From Rhodospirillales bacterium (GTDB lineage: Bacteria > Pseudomonadota > Alphaproteobacteria > Rhodospirillales > Magnetospirillaceae), in contig JACFNC010000001.1 of the NCBI GenBank assembly GCA_019455065.1, forward strand, positions 124,001-188,000: DNA of 64,000 nucleotides, in the 5' to 3' direction. The translations under genes and the position numbers were made by a program. Each line of letters starts with the position of its first letter. The stretch's first letter is position 1. This document shows positions 21,421 through 31,960 of the stretch, one piece after another. Under the pieces are notes generated by a model. The model had not been told where the DNA came from and ran no database searches. It was given only the letters and a program-made list of their open reading frames with translations.

Positions 21421-21873
21421 ATGCGATGCTCTGCGCTCCCTTCCGGGCAATATGCTTTGTCCGTGGCCAGGCGCTTTCTGGCTGTCTGCGCCGTGTTCGG
21501 CTGTCTGGCCGGCGGCGAGGCGCGGGCCCGCGAGGGGACGGTCGTCACCATCTCGTCCGAGGATTGCGCGCGCCTGGTCGTCCACCGACCGGACCCGGAT
21601 GTGGCGTTCCGGCCGGGGGTGGACGTCGACGGCAACCCGGTGGCGCCCGCCGATATCGGCGCGAGCGTCATTCCCCCGCCGGTCGATGAGGTGTCCATCG
21701 TCGTCGAGATCGAGCTGGGCGGACGGCTCGGGATGCCTCCGGCCCGCTCGGCGACCGCCAAGGTCGGAACGGTGGTCGTCAAGGACGGTCGCGCCTACTT
21801 CAATGACCAGGCCCTGACCGGGGACGCCATGCAGGCGCTGAGCGAAGCTTGCCAGCGCTATGGCCGGCATTGA
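21421..21873 (+). CDS. Small secreted protein of unknown function
   Basis: I do not recognise a family. From the ATG at 21421 the product has 150 residues. The N-terminus is basic with a hydrophobic stretch, RRFLAVCAVFGCLAGGEARA, consistent with a signal peptide cleaved after the Ala-rich end near residue 36. The mature part is about 115 residues, low in Cys, with VVTISSEDCARLVVHRPDPDV near its start and alternating hydrophobic segments suggesting beta strands. AAGGG at 21411-21415 supports this start; in-frame GTG at 21391 and ATG at 21403 are alternatives. It occupies the place before proS where other alphaproteobacteria often have a small membrane protein gene. Confidence 0.7.
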   Translation: MRCSALPSGQYALSVARRFLAVCAVFGCLAGGEARAREGTVVTISSEDCARLVVHRPDPDVAFRPGVDVDGNPVAPADIGASVIPPPVDEVSIVVEIELGGRLGMPPARSATAKVGTVVVKDGRAYFNDQALTGDAMQALSEACQRYGRH

Positions 21874-21960
21874 ACACGCGGCAGTGCGTATTGCCTTCGC
21901 CACGGGCATTACCTAAAGTCGGCCGCGCCGCTGCGCCACGGACCCACTTGCGAGGAATAC

Positions 21961-23250
21961 ATGCGCCTTTCCGTCTATTTCCTGCCGACGCTCAAGGAGA
22001 ACCCGGCCGAGGCCCAGATCGTCTCGCATCGGTTGATGCTGCGCGCGGGCCTGGTCCGTCAGTCGGCCGCCGGCATTTATAGCTGGCTGCCTCTCGGTCA
22101 TCGCGTCCTGCGCAAGATCGAACAGATCGTGCGCGAGGAGCAGGACGCGGCGGGGGCCCAGGAAATGCTGATGCCGACGATCCAGCCGGCCGAGTTGTGG
22201 CAGGAAAGCGGCCGCTACGACGACTACGGCAAGGAAATGCTACGCATTACGGACCGGCACGAGCGCGAGATGCTCTACGGCCCGACCAACGAGGAACTGA
22301 TCACCGCCATCTTCCGCGACAACGTGAAGAGCTATCGCGACTTGCCGAAGATCCTCTATCACATTCAATGGAAGTTTCGCGACGAGGTGCGTCCGCGTTT
22401 CGGCGTCATGCGTGGCCGGGAATTCCTGATGAAGGACAGCTACTCCTTCGACATCGACTACGAAGGGGCGAAGCGCTCCTACGACATCATGTACCGCGCC
22501 TATCTGAAAACGTTCGCGCGCATGGGCTTGACGGCGATTCCGGTGCGCGCCGATTCTGGCGCCATCGGCGGCGACATGAGCCATGAGTTCCAGATACTGG
22601 CGGAGACGGGGGAAAGTGTCGTCTACTACGATGCCGCCTTCGAGGACTTGGGCAAGACGGGCGAAGTCGACATCGAAGCCATGCGCGGTCTCTACGCCGC
22701 GGCGGAGGAGAAGCACGACCCGAACGCGCCCAACCTGCCTCCGCCCGAACGGCTGCGCACCCATCGCGGCATCGAGGTCGGGCACATCTTTTATTTCGGC
22801 ACCAAGTATTCGACACCGATGAACGCCACGGTAGCCGGCCCGGACGGCGAGCCGGTCGTGATCGAGATGGGATCGTACGGAATTGGGGTTTCGCGCCTCG
22901 TCGGCGCGATCATCGAGGCTTCGCATGACGACGCCGGCATCATCTGGCCGGAGAGCGTTGCGCCCTTCAAGGTCGGTCTGGTCAATCTCAAGGCGGGCGA
23001 CGGCGCCTGCGACGCGGCCAGCGACGACCTCTATCGCGTGCTGTCCGAATCAGGGATCGAGGTGCTGTACGATGATCGCGACGAGCGGGCGGGGGTCAAG
23101 TTCAACACCATGGACCTGATTGGTCTTCCCTATCAATTGGTGGTCGGGCCCAAGGGCCTGGCGGCGGGGCATGTGGAACTGAAGAATCGCAGGACCGGAG
23201 AGCGCCAGGAGTTGTCGATCGAATCCGCGCTGGCCAGACTGACGGGCTGA
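21961..23250 (+). CDS. proS: Proline--tRNA ligase (short alphaproteobacterial type)
   Basis: This 429-residue class II synthetase charges tRNA-Pro. Motif 2 and 3 regions are visible, including [23 protein letters not shown] around residues 136-160, and [16 protein letters not shown] near 304-320. The anticodon-binding domain follows. It lacks the large inserted editing domain of the E. coli enzyme (about 570 residues), as expected for alphaproteobacteria, so Ala-tRNA-Pro editing would need a separate protein. It is 87 bases after the small secreted protein gene and 6 bases before lolC. Confidence 0.96.
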   Translation: MRLSVYFLPTLKENPAEAQIVSHRLMLRAGLVRQSAAGIYSWLPLGHRVLRKIEQIVREEQDAAGAQEMLMPTIQPAELWQESGRYDDYGKEMLRITDRHEREMLYGPTNEELITAIFRDNVKSYRDLPKILYHIQWKFRDEVRPRFGVMRGREFLMKDSYSFDIDYEGAKRSYDIMYRAYLKTFARMGLTAIPVRADSGAIGGDMSHEFQILAETGESVVYYDAAFEDLGKTGEVDIEAMRGLYAAAEEKHDPNAPNLPPPERLRTHRGIEVGHIFYFGTKYSTPMNATVAGPDGEPVVIEMGSYGIGVSRLVGAIIEASHDDAGIIWPESVAPFKVGLVNLKAGDGACDAASDDLYRVLSESGIEVLYDDRDERAGVKFNTMDLIGLPYQLVVGPKGLAAGHVELKNRRTGERQELSIESALARLTG

Positions 23251-23256
23251 GCACGG

Positions 23257-24498
23257 ATGTTCAGCGCCTTCGAGCGGATGGTTGCCCTGCGCTACCTGCG
23301 AGCCCGAAGGCGCGAAGGTTTCATATCCGTGATCGCCGGGTTTTCCTTGCTCGGCATCGCCCTCGGTGTGGCGACGCTGATCATCGTGATGGCCGTCATG
23401 AACGGTTTTCGCGAGGAGCTGCTCAACCGCATCCTTGGGCTCAACGGCCATATCAGCGTCTACGGGCAAGGCATCGCCCTGGGCGGGTTCGACCCGCTGG
23501 CCGACCGACTTCGCGGCCTGCCCGGGGTGGTGCAGGTGACGCCCACCGTCGAGGGGCAGGTCATGGTCGCGTCCGCGACCGGTGCGGCCGGCGGCATCGT
23601 GCGCGGCATCCGGCCCGCCGACCTGATGGCCCGCGAGGTCATCGTCGCCGGCCTGCGCGGCGACATGAAGGCATTTTCCGGCGGTGACGCGGTTATCGTC
23701 GGGAACCGGCTGGCAGAGCGCCTGGGGCTTGGCGTCGGCGACGAGATCACGCTCATTTCGCCGAAGGGCAACGTGACCGCCTTCGGGACCGTGCCGCGCC
23801 TGCGCGACTATCGCATCGCGGCAACTTTCAACGTCGGCATGTACGAGTACGACAACACGTTCGTCTTCATGCCGTTGGAGGCCGCGCAACTGTTCTTTCG
23901 CCTGCCGGATGCGGTGAGCCAACTGGAGATCACCCTGGACCGGGCCGACCGGGTGGACGAGGTCAGGGCGGCGATATACCGGTCGACCGATGCCTCGGTG
24001 AGCGTCTACGACTGGCAGCAGGCGAACTCCAGCTTTTTCAACGCCATCAAGGTCGAACGGAACGTGATGTTCCTGATCCTCACGCTCATCATCCTGGTGG
24101 CGGCCTTCAACATCATCTCCAGCCTGATCATGCTGGTGAAGGACAAGGGCGGCGACATTGCGATCCTGCGCAGCATGGGCGCGACCCGGGCGATGATCAC
24201 CCGAATCTTCTTTCTCAGCGGCGCCAGCGTCGGGATGATCGGCACCTTGGTCGGTGTAGTCCTCGGCCTGGCTTTTGCCGCCAATATCGAAGCCATACGT
24301 CAATTCATTCAGCATCTGACCGGCGCCGAGTTGTTCTCGGCCGAAATCTACTTTCTTACCCGCCTGCCGGCGCGGGTCGAGGCGGTCGAGGTCGCGGGGG
24401 TGGTCGTCATGGCGCTCGTCCTGTCGTTCGCCGCCACCATCTATCCGTCGTGGCGTGCCGCCCGCATGGATCCCGTGGAGGCGCTGCGCTATGAGTGA
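23257..24498 (+). CDS. lolC: Lipoprotein-releasing ABC transporter permease LolC/LolE family
   Basis: This 413-residue inner-membrane permease extracts lipoproteins from the inner membrane for transfer to LolA. It has one N-terminal helix (about residues 22-48), a large periplasmic MacB-like domain, and three C-terminal helices (about 270-300, 320-345, 375-400). The conserved segment [20 protein letters not shown] and the MGATR cytoplasmic loop are present. It overlaps lolD by 8 bp. The second permease downstream is closely similar, suggesting duplication. The C/E distinction by name is by position only. Confidence 0.93.
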   Translation: MFSAFERMVALRYLRARRREGFISVIAGFSLLGIALGVATLIIVMAVMNGFREELLNRILGLNGHISVYGQGIALGGFDPLADRLRGLPGVVQVTPTVEGQVMVASATGAAGGIVRGIRPADLMAREVIVAGLRGDMKAFSGGDAVIVGNRLAERLGLGVGDEITLISPKGNVTAFGTVPRLRDYRIAATFNVGMYEYDNTFVFMPLEAAQLFFRLPDAVSQLEITLDRADRVDEVRAAIYRSTDASVSVYDWQQANSSFFNAIKVERNVMFLILTLIILVAAFNIISSLIMLVKDKGGDIAILRSMGATRAMITRIFFLSGASVGMIGTLVGVVLGLAFAANIEAIRQFIQHLTGAELFSAEIYFLTRLPARVEAVEVAGVVVMALVLSFAATIYPSWRAARMDPVEALRYE

Positions 24499-25180
24499 GG
24501 CGGCCTTGAGGCTCGATGGGATCGTGCGCCGTTTCACGCAGGGCAGGGGGATGCTCGAGGTGTTGCGCGGCGCCGGGCTGACGGTGTGGCCGGGCGAGAT
24601 CGTGGCCCTGGTGGGCCCCTCGGGCGCCGGCAAGTCCACACTCCTGCACATCGCGGGCCTGCTCGAGAAGCCCGACGACGGCGAGGTCTACATCGGCGGC
24701 GAGGCGTGCGGTCGGCTGTCGGACGACCGCCGGACGCGGCTGCGCCGCCACCACTTGGGATTCGTCTACCAATACCACCACCTGCTGCCCGAATTTTCGG
24801 CCCTCGAGAACGTCATCCTGCCGCAGATGATCGCCGGCGCCGGCCGGCGCAAGGCGGCCGAGCGGGCCTCGGGGCTGCTCGCCAAGATGGGGCTGGCCGA
24901 GCGCGCCAGCCACCGGCCCGGCCAGTTGTCGGGCGGTGAGCAGCAGCGCGTCGCGATCGCCCGCGCCCTGGCCAACAATCCCAAGGTGCTCCTGGCCGAC
25001 GAACCGACGGGCAATCTCGATCCGCACACCTCGGCCGCGGTCTTCGACGAATTGTTGCGCAACACCCGCCAGGCCGGCCTTGCGGCGGTGATCGCCACCC
25101 ACAATCCTGACCTCGCCGCCCGCATGGACCGCACGGTGACACTGGCCGAGGGCCTGTTGGTCGAGGTGCAGCGGCCGTGA
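24491..25180 (+). CDS. lolD: Lipoprotein-releasing ABC transporter ATP-binding protein LolD
   Basis: This 229-residue cytoplasmic ATPase energises lipoprotein release. Walker [10 protein letters not shown] is at residues 42-50, the signature LSGGEQQ at 146-152, and Walker [12 protein letters not shown] near 167-177. The Q-loop region [18 protein letters not shown] is typical of LolD. The ATG lies inside the end of lolC, and the stop overlaps the GTG of the second permease, so the three genes are translationally coupled. Confidence 0.95.
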   Translation: MSEAALRLDGIVRRFTQGRGMLEVLRGAGLTVWPGEIVALVGPSGAGKSTLLHIAGLLEKPDDGEVYIGGEACGRLSDDRRTRLRRHHLGFVYQYHHLLPEFSALENVILPQMIAGAGRRKAAERASGLLAKMGLAERASHRPGQLSGGEQQRVAIARALANNPKVLLADEPTGNLDPHTSAAVFDELLRNTRQAGLAAVIATHNPDLAARMDRTVTLAEGLLVEVQRP

Positions 25181-26421
25181 GAGACCCGGCTCCGTTCGGC
25201 GCCTTCGAACTCCTGGTCGCCCGCCGCTATCTGCGAGCCCGCCGTCAGGAGAGCTTCATCTCCGTCATCGCCTCGTTCTCGCTGATCGGCATCGCCCTGG
25301 GGGTTGCGGCGCTCATCGTCGTGATGTCGGTGATGAACGGCCTGCGGCAGGACCTCGTCGGGCGCGTCATCGGCCTGCACGGCCACATCACCGTCCACGG
25401 GCCGGCGGGGCGGCTGGCCAATTACGAGGACTTGGCCGAGCGCCTGCGCGGGGTCGCGGGCGTCGTCCGCGTCGCGCCGGTGGTCGAAGGGCAGGCGATG
25501 GCGACCTCGGCGCAGGGTGGGGCGGCCGGGGCCGTGGTGCGGGGAATGCCGGCCGGCGACCTGGCGGCCAAGCGTGTCCTTACCGTGTCCGCCTCGCAGA
25601 ACGAGGACGACGAGGGAATCATTCTCGGCGATCGCCTGGCGGGCCGCCTGGGGGTGGGAATCGGGGATCGCGTAACGCTGCTGGCGCCGGCGCGCGGCGA
25701 TCCCCGACGCAATCTGGCGCCCCGGGCGCGCGGTTTCCGTGTCGCCGGCACCTTCCATGTCGGCATGTACGAGTACGACGCGGGCTACATCTTCATGCCG
25801 CTGGGCGCCGCCCAAACCTATTTCGAGCAACCCGAGACGGTGAGCTTCCTCGAGATCATGGTCGCCGATCCCCAGCGCCTCGACGCCGCCAAGCAGGCGG
25901 TCGCCCGCATTGCGGGGGCCGCCAAAATCCATGACTGGCAACAGAGCAACGCCAGCTTCTTCAACGCGCTGCAGGTGGAGCGCACGGTGACCTTCCTGCT
26001 TCTCACCCTGGTCATTCTGGTGGCGGCCTTCAACATCATCTCGTCGTTGGTCATGCTGGTTAAGGACAAGGGCCAGGGAATCGCCATCATGCGCACCATG
26101 GGCGCGACGCGCGGCATGATCATGCGCATCTTCTTCATCAGCGGCGCCAGCGTCGGCTTGGTGGGAACCCTGGTGGGTCTCGTCCTTGGCCTGACGCTTG
26201 CCACCAACGTCGAAACCATCCGGGAAGTATTGCAGGCCGTCGGGGGCGGGGCGATGTTCGCCGCCGAGGTGGATTTCCTCGCGCGGCTGCCGTCGCGGGT
26301 GGAGGCGGGCGAGGTCGTTGCCGTGGCCCTGCTTGCGCTCGGCCTATCGTTCGCGGCGACGCTGTTCCCGTCATGGCGGGCGGCGCGGCTCGATCCCGTC
26401 GAGGCGCTGCGATACGAATAG
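25177..26421 (+). CDS. lolE: Second lipoprotein-releasing ABC transporter permease (LolE-like)
   Basis: This 414-residue paralogue of the upstream permease has the same topology: one N-terminal helix, a periplasmic domain and three C-terminal helices. The two share runs such as [32 protein letters not shown] and SGASVG, and both end in DPVEALRYE. It starts with GTG overlapping the lolD stop (GTGA). The pair could form a LolC-LolE heterodimer as in enteric bacteria, although many alphaproteobacteria have only one LolCE-type permease. The name lolE is inferred from the C-D-E order. Confidence 0.9.
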   Translation: MRDPAPFGAFELLVARRYLRARRQESFISVIASFSLIGIALGVAALIVVMSVMNGLRQDLVGRVIGLHGHITVHGPAGRLANYEDLAERLRGVAGVVRVAPVVEGQAMATSAQGGAAGAVVRGMPAGDLAAKRVLTVSASQNEDDEGIILGDRLAGRLGVGIGDRVTLLAPARGDPRRNLAPRARGFRVAGTFHVGMYEYDAGYIFMPLGAAQTYFEQPETVSFLEIMVADPQRLDAAKQAVARIAGAAKIHDWQQSNASFFNALQVERTVTFLLLTLVILVAAFNIISSLVMLVKDKGQGIAIMRTMGATRGMIMRIFFISGASVGLVGTLVGLVLGLTLATNVETIREVLQAVGGGAMFAAEVDFLARLPSRVEAGEVVAVALLALGLSFAATLFPSWRAARLDPVEALRYE

Positions 26422-26484
26422 GCGGGCGGGAAGCCTTTCTTACACCCCGGGCCTTGCGGTACAGTCGCGCAGGGGAAAGCCGAC

Positions 26485-29400
26485 ATGCCGATAGCCGATT
26501 TCGTCCATCTGCGGGTCCATACCGCGTACTCGCTGTCCGAAGGGGCGATCAAAGTCAAGGAACTGGTCAAGCTGTGCCAGAAGCACGGCATGCCGGCCGC
26601 CGCCGTCGCCGACACCGGCAACCTGTTCGGCGCCCTCGAGTTCTCGTCGGCCTGTGCGGACGCGGGCATCCAGCCGATCATCGGCGTGCAACTGGGCATC
26701 CGGCGCGACGCCGACCCGCGCGGTCCGGCGGCGCGGGACGGAACCCGCCGCCCCGATCCCGACCAGTTGGTGCTGCTGGCGCAGAACGAGACAGGCTACG
26801 GCAACCTGCTCAAACTGGTCAGCAAGTCCTACCTGGAGACCGAGCCTGGCGAGGCGCCGCAGGTGGAGCTTTCCGACGTCGAGGCCCGTTCCGCGGGACT
26901 GATCGCATTCACGGGCGGGCCGGCCGGCGCCATCGGGCGCCTTCTCGCCGAGGGGCAGAAGGACAGGGCCGCCGAGTATCTTGACAGGCTTTCCAATGCC
27001 TTCGACGGTCGTCTTTATGTGGAGCTTCAGCGTCATGGCCTGGAGGTGGAGGATAGGATCGAGCCCCAGCTCGTCGATCTCGCCTATGCCCGCGACCTTC
27101 CGCTCATCGCCACCAACGAACCCTTCTTCGCCGACGAAGGGATGTACGCCGCGCACGACGCGCTGATCTGCATCGCCGAAGGGGCCTATGTCGGGCAGGA
27201 GGAGCGCCGCCGGCTGACGCCCCAGCACTACTTCAAATCGCCTGCCGAGATGCGCGAGCTGTTCTCGGACCTGCCCGAGGCGATCGACAACACCATGGTG
27301 GTGGCGCGCCGCTGCGCCTTCATGGCGCCGAAACGCAAGCCGATCCTGCCGCCCTTCGCCACCGGGGTGGGCGAGGCCGAGGAACTGCGCCGCCAGGCGC
27401 GCGAGGGGCTGGAGGCGCGGCTTCGGGTGCACGTGTTCACCGAGGGCATGGCCGAGGAGGAGCGTGAAAAGGCCGCCAGGGCCTATCGCGAGCGCCTGGA
27501 CTACGAACTCGGGGTCATCGAGCAGATGGGCTTTCCTGGCTACTTTCTGATCGTTTCGGACTTCATCAAGTGGGCAAAGGCGAACGGCATTCCGGTTGGG
27601 CCGGGGCGCGGTTCGGGTGCGGGGTCGGTGGCGGCCTGGGCGCTCAGCATCACCGATCTCGATCCCTTGCGCTGGGGCCTGCTTTTCGAGCGCTTCCTCA
27701 ACCCCGAGCGCGTGTCGATGCCGGACTTCGACGTCGACTTCTGCCAGGACCGGCGCGAAGAGGTGATCCGCTACGTCCAGGGCCGTTACGGTTACGACAA
27801 GGTCGCGCAGATCATCACCTTCGGAAAGCTGCAGGCGCGCGCGGTGCTGCGCGACGTCGGCCGCGTCCTCCAGATGCCCTATGGGCAGGTCGACCGCATC
27901 TGCAAGCTGATTCCCAACAACCCGGCCAACCCGGTGACGCTCGATCAGGCGCTGGACAGCGAGCCGCTGTTGCGCGAGCAGCGCGACCGCGACGAGAACG
28001 TCGCCCATCTGATCGATCTGGCGCGCAAGCTGGAAGGCCTCTACCGGCACGCCTCCACCCATGCCGCCGGCGTGGTGATCGGCGACCGCCCTCTCGACGA
28101 ACTGGTGCCGCTGTATCGCGATCCGCGCTCGGACATGCCGGTGACCCAGTTCAACATGAAATGGGTGGAATCGGCCGGACTGGTCAAATACGACTTCCTG
28201 GGCCTCAAGACCCTGACGGTTCTGGCGCGGGCGGTGGAACTGCTGCGCATGCGTGGGGTGGAGGTCGATGTGTCGGCGCTGCCGCTCGACGACCGTGCGA
28301 CCTACGACATGTTGAGCCGGGGCGAGACCGTCGGGGTGTTCCAGCTGGAAAGTTCGGGCATGCGGGACGTGCTGCGCAAGCTGCGCCCCGACTGCTTCGA
28401 GGACATCATCGCCGTGGTGGCGCTCTACCGCCCCGGCCCGATGGACAACATCCCCAGCTACATCAATCGCAAGCACGGGCTCGAGCGGCCCGACTACCTG
28501 CATCCCCGCCTGGAGAAGATTCTGAAGGAGACCTTCGGGATCATGATCTACCAGGAACAGGTGATGCAGATCGCGCAGGAGCTGTCCGGCTATTCGCTGG
28601 GCGGCGCGGACCTCTTGCGCCGCGCCATGGGCAAGAAGATCAAGGAGGAGATGGACGCCCAGCGGAAGCTCTTCGTCGACGGCGCGGTGGCGCGCGGAGT
28701 CGACCAGGCGAAGGCGTCGGAAATCTTCGATCAGGTCAACAAGTTCGCCGGCTACGGGTTCAACAAGTCGCACGCGGCGGCCTATGCGCTGGTCGCCTAC
28801 CAGACGGCGTGGCTGAAGGCCAACCATCCGGTCGAGTTCCTGGCCGCCTCGATGACCTACGAAATGGCCAACACGGACAAGCTCAACGTCTTCCGCCAGG
28901 AACTCGATCGCCAGAAGATCAAGCTGCTGCCCCCCGACGTGAACCGGTCGCGCCATGACTTCGCCGTCGAGAGCGGGGCGGTGCGCTATGCCTTGGCCGC
29001 CCTCAAGAACGTCGGCGAGGCGGCCATGCGGGGCTTGGTGGAGGAGCGCGACCGGAACGGCCCTTACCGCGACGGGTTCGATTTCGCGAGGCGCGTCGAC
29101 CCCAAGACGATCAACCGCCGCAATCTGGAAAATCTGGTGCGTGCGGGGGCGCTCGACTGCCTGTTGGCCAATCGCGCCCAGTTGTTCGGCGGCATAGATT
29201 TGTTGCTGCGCACCGCCGCCAACGCCGCCGAGGAGCGGGGCAGTGCCCAGGTCAGCCTGTTCGGCGCCGCCCAGCAGCCGCGCTTGACCCTTCCGGCTTG
29301 CCCCGACTGGCCGCCGGCCGAGAAGCTGAGCAACGAGTTCGACGCCATCGGCTTCTATCTCTCGGCCCACCCCATGGACGCCTACGGAAAGAGCCTGAAG

Positions 29401-29937
29401 CGCCTCAACGTGCTCAAGGCGGCGGAGCTGCCGGGGCATCTGCGGGCGGGAGGGCCGGGACGGGTCAAGATGGCGGGAACGCTGCTGGCCAAGCAGGAGC
29501 GCACCTCGAGCCGCGGCAGCCGTTACGCCTTCCTGCAGATGTCCGATGCGAGCGGGCTTTTCGAAGTGACCGTCTTTTCGGAGGTCCTGGCGGCGGCGCG
29601 GGAGTTGCTGGAACAGGGTGGTCCGCTGCTGCTTGCCGTCGATGCACGGAATGATGACGAGCAATTGCGCCTGACCTGTCAGGAGATCCAGTCCCTGGAC
29701 AAGGCTGCGGCGAAGACCGCGGCGGGCCTCAAAATCTTCATACAGGACGTGAGTCCGCTTCCCGCCATAAAGGAGATCGTACACCGCGAGCCGCCCGGGC
29801 GAGGGCGTATCGTCCTCGTGCCGCGAGTGGACGGCAGCGAGATCGAAATCATGCTCAAGGCCGGGTTCGCGATATCCCCGAAGACGGTGGGCATCTTGCG
29901 CGCGACGCCCGGCATCGTGGAGATTCAGGAGATTTGA
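26485..29937 (+). CDS. dnaE: DNA polymerase III alpha subunit
   Basis: This 1150-residue replicative polymerase has the N-terminal PHP domain (FVHLRVHTAYSLSEGAIK, residues 6-23, to about 280), the polymerase core with GPGRGSGAGSVAAWAL near 372-387, and the catalytic acidic motif MPDFDVDF at 412-419. A helix-hairpin-helix segment follows, then a C-terminal OB fold (RVKMAGTLLAKQER region) and a tail. The length fits DnaE1. It starts 63 bases after lolE and has AGGGGAAAG as its ribosome site. A 179-base gap follows before rpsB. Confidence 0.97.
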   Translation: MPIADFVHLRVHTAYSLSEGAIKVKELVKLCQKHGMPAAAVADTGNLFGALEFSSACADAGIQPIIGVQLGIRRDADPRGPAARDGTRRPDPDQLVLLAQNETGYGNLLKLVSKSYLETEPGEAPQVELSDVEARSAGLIAFTGGPAGAIGRLLAEGQKDRAAEYLDRLSNAFDGRLYVELQRHGLEVEDRIEPQLVDLAYARDLPLIATNEPFFADEGMYAAHDALICIAEGAYVGQEERRRLTPQHYFKSPAEMRELFSDLPEAIDNTMVVARRCAFMAPKRKPILPPFATGVGEAEELRRQAREGLEARLRVHVFTEGMAEEEREKAARAYRERLDYELGVIEQMGFPGYFLIVSDFIKWAKANGIPVGPGRGSGAGSVAAWALSITDLDPLRWGLLFERFLNPERVSMPDFDVDFCQDRREEVIRYVQGRYGYDKVAQIITFGKLQARAVLRDVGRVLQMPYGQVDRICKLIPNNPANPVTLDQALDSEPLLREQRDRDENVAHLIDLARKLEGLYRHASTHAAGVVIGDRPLDELVPLYRDPRSDMPVTQFNMKWVESAGLVKYDFLGLKTLTVLARAVELLRMRGVEVDVSALPLDDRATYDMLSRGETVGVFQLESSGMRDVLRKLRPDCFEDIIAVVALYRPGPMDNIPSYINRKHGLERPDYLHPRLEKILKETFGIMIYQEQVMQIAQELSGYSLGGADLLRRAMGKKIKEEMDAQRKLFVDGAVARGVDQAKASEIFDQVNKFAGYGFNKSHAAAYALVAYQTAWLKANHPVEFLAASMTYEMANTDKLNVFRQELDRQKIKLLPPDVNRSRHDFAVESGAVRYALAALKNVGEAAMRGLVEERDRNGPYRDGFDFARRVDPKTINRRNLENLVRAGALDCLLANRAQLFGGIDLLLRTAANAAEERGSAQVSLFGAAQQPRLTLPACPDWPPAEKLSNEFDAIGFYLSAHPMDAYGKSLKRLNVLKAAELPGHLRAGGPGRVKMAGTLLAKQERTSSRGSRYAFLQMSDASGLFEVTVFSEVLAAARELLEQGGPLLLAVDARNDDEQLRLTCQEIQSLDKAAAKTAAGLKIFIQDVSPLPAIKEIVHREPPGRGRIVLVPRVDGSEIEIMLKAGFAISPKTVGILRATPGIVEIQEI

Positions 29938-29972
29938 CCGGGCGGCCCGATTCGGTCACCCGCAGCTTGGTC

Positions 29973-30001
29973 TTGCCAAATAGCGTTCGAGTGGTTATGT
30001 A
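29973..30001 (+). promoter_or_regulatory. Candidate promoter of the rpsB-tsf transcription unit
   Basis: TTGCCA (29973-29978) and TATGTA (29996-30001) are separated by 17 bp, about 115 bases before rpsB. The match is moderate. The leader that follows contains a perfect 14-bp palindrome GCCGGCATGCCGGC at 30062-30075. It could be part of an S2-binding autoregulatory site, but this is speculative. Confidence 0.35.
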
Positions 30002-30116
30002 GCGCCCACAAATCCACACGCGGGGCGCGGACTTGGCGGTGAACGCCTTGGTCGCTCCGGTGCCGGCATGCCGGCTCTTTCCCGCGGAGGTTTAACCGGA
30101 AAAGGAAGGATTATCA

Positions 30117-30944
30117 ATGGCTTTGCCGACGTTCTCTATGCGTCAGCTCATCGAAGCTGGCGTTCATTTCGGTCACAATACCCGTCGCTGGAACCCGAAG
30201 ATGGCGCCCTATCTGTACGGGGTGCGCAACGGAATCCACGTCATCGACCTGCAGCAGACCGTGCCCATGCTGCACCGGGCCATGAACGCCGTGCGCGACG
30301 TCGTCGCCGGCGGTGGACGCGTGCTCTTCGTCGGTACCAAGCATCAGGCGGCCGATCAGGTTTCCGAGGCGGCGAAGCGCTGCGGCCAGTACTACGTCAA
30401 CCATCGTTGGCTGGGCGGCATGCTCACCAACTGGAAAACCATTTCGCAGTCCATCAAGCGGCTGCGGGAAATCGACGAACAGCTGAGTTCGGGTGCGCTG
30501 AGCGGCCTCACCAAAAAAGAGCAGCTCAACCTCGATCGTGACCGCGAGAAGCTGGAGCGCGCCCTGGGTGGGATCAAGGAGATGGGCGGCCTGCCCGACA
30601 TCATGTTCGTGATCGACACCAACAAGGAGGCGCTGGCCGTCCAGGAGGCCAACAAGCTGGGAATTCCGGTGGTGGCCATCCTCGACAGCAATTCGGACCC
30701 CGCGGGCGTCGATTTCCCGGTGCCGGGAAATGACGATGCGCTGCGTGCCATCCATCTTTACTGCGATCTGCTCGCGTCCTCGGTGCTGGACGGCATACAG
30801 ACCGAGATGATGCGGGCGGGCGTTGACATCGGCGAGTCTGCCGAACTGCCGGCCGAGGAGGTCCCCGAAGAGACGGAGGCCGAAGCGGTCGCCGAGGTCG
30901 AGGCTCAACCCGAGCAGCAGCCCGAGCAGCAGCCCGAGGCCTGA
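30117..30944 (+). CDS. rpsB: 30S ribosomal protein S2
   Basis: This 275-residue ribosomal protein opens with [20 protein letters not shown] and contains [13 protein letters not shown], both diagnostic of S2. It binds the small subunit near the head-body junction and recruits S1. The C-terminus carries an acidic alphaproteobacteria-type extension of about 45 residues ending in a Pro-Glu-Gln-Gln repeat encoded by tandem 12-bp units. GGAAGG gives a good ribosome site. A strong terminator separates it from tsf, so tsf is probably expressed partly by read-through. Confidence 0.97.
   Translation: MALPTFSMRQLIEAGVHFGHNTRRWNPKMAPYLYGVRNGIHVIDLQQTVPMLHRAMNAVRDVVAGGGRVLFVGTKHQAADQVSEAAKRCGQYYVNHRWLGGMLTNWKTISQSIKRLREIDEQLSSGALSGLTKKEQLNLDRDREKLERALGGIKEMGGLPDIMFVIDTNKEALAVQEANKLGIPVVAILDSNSDPAGVDFPVPGNDDALRAIHLYCDLLASSVLDGIQTEMMRAGVDIGESAELPAEEVPEETEAEAVAEVEAQPEQQPEQQPEA
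30909..30938 (+). repeat. Short tandem repeat in the 3' end of rpsB
   Basis: The 12-bp unit CCCGAGCAGCAG occurs twice in tandem (30909-30920 and 30921-30932) and is followed by half a unit, CCCGAG. It encodes Pro-Glu-Gln-Gln repeats in the disordered tail of S2. Because the unit is a multiple of three, copy-number change would alter the tail length without a frameshift. Confidence 0.8.
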
Positions 30945-30963
30945 GGGCGTCCGGGCGAAAACG

Positions 30964-30993
30964 AGGCGGCGGCCGTAGCCGCCGCCTTTTGTT
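30964..30993 (+). terminator. Rho-independent terminator (or attenuator) between rpsB and tsf
   Basis: AGGCGGCGGC (30964-30973) pairs with GCCGCCGCCT (30978-30987), a 10-bp GC-rich stem with loop CGTA, and is followed by TTTGTTT. It lies between rpsB and tsf, which are normally one operon, so partial termination would let S2 be made in excess over EF-Ts. Confidence 0.85.
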
Positions 30994-31022
30994 TAAGAGA
31001 ATCTATCGAACAGAGGACTGAC

Positions 31023-31949
31023 ATGGCAGAGATCACCGCTTCGCTCGTGAAGGAACTGCGCGACAAGACCGGTGCCGGCATGATGGATTGCAAGCGGGCG
31101 CTGTCGGAAACCCAGGGCGACCTCGAGGCGGCAGTCGACTGGTTGCGCAAGAAGGGGCTGGCGGCCGCCGCCAAGAAGGCTGGCCGCGTCGCCGCCGAAG
31201 GCCTGGTTGGCGTGGTCGCCGAGGGCGGCAAGGGCGTGGCCGTCGAGGTCAACGCGGAAACGGACTTCGTGGCGCGCAATGACCAGTTTCAGGCCTTCGT
31301 GCGGTCGGTGGCGCAGCTTTCCCTCGCAAAGGGTGGCGACGTCGAAGCCCTGAAAGACGCTCCCTATCCGGGAACGGACAAGACGGTTGGCGAGCAGCTG
31401 ACCGCCCTGATCGCCACCATCGGCGAGAATATGTCGCTCCGCCGTGCCGCCGCCCTCTCGGTGTCCCAGGGTGTGGTCGCCAGCTACGTGCACAATGCCA
31501 CCGTTCCCGGGCTGGGCAAGATCGGGGTGCTGGTTGCGCTCGAATCGGCGGGAGACGCCGGCAAGCTCGCCGAACTGGGCAAGCAGCTCGCCATGCACGT
31601 GGCGGCCGCCAATCCGCAGTACCTGACGGTCGACGCAGTCGACACGTCCGCCCTCGACCGCGAGCGCGACGTCCTGCGCGAGCAGGCCCGGGCGTCGGGC
31701 AAGCCTGAAAACATCATCGACAAGATGGTCGAGGGGCGCCTGCGCAAGTTCTACGAGGAGGTCGTTCTGCTCGAGCAGATCTACGTGATCGACGGCGAAA
31801 GCCGGGTCGCCAAGGTCGTCGAGGCGGCGGCCAAGGAGATTGGCGCGCCCGTCAAGCTCGCCGGATTCGTGCGCTATGCCCTGGGCGAGGGTATCGAAAA
31901 AGAGCAGAAGGACTTCGCCGCCGAGGTGGCGGCGCAACTCGGCGGCTGA
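31023..31949 (+). CDS. tsf: Translation elongation factor Ts
   Basis: This 308-residue guanine-nucleotide exchange factor for EF-Tu starts with a UBA-like domain: [19 protein letters not shown] is at residues 9-27. The conserved TDFVARN motif of the core follows near 80. The C-terminal part has VVLLEQ and [11 protein letters not shown]. The length is normal. It is 29 bases after the terminator that follows rpsB. Confidence 0.97.
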   Translation: MAEITASLVKELRDKTGAGMMDCKRALSETQGDLEAAVDWLRKKGLAAAAKKAGRVAAEGLVGVVAEGGKGVAVEVNAETDFVARNDQFQAFVRSVAQLSLAKGGDVEALKDAPYPGTDKTVGEQLTALIATIGENMSLRRAAALSVSQGVVASYVHNATVPGLGKIGVLVALESAGDAGKLAELGKQLAMHVAAANPQYLTVDAVDTSALDRERDVLREQARASGKPENIIDKMVEGRLRKFYEEVVLLEQIYVIDGESRVAKVVEAAAKEIGAPVKLAGFVRYALGEGIEKEQKDFAAEVAAQLGG

Positions 31950-31960
31950 CCGGCCCGGCC

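Noticed and set aside
26440-29784. 1114-codon minus-strand open frame opposite dnaE
   Set aside because: It lies wholly opposite a clear dnaE gene. Its composition (Arg, His, Asp, Gln, low motif content) is typical of antisense frames in GC-rich DNA.
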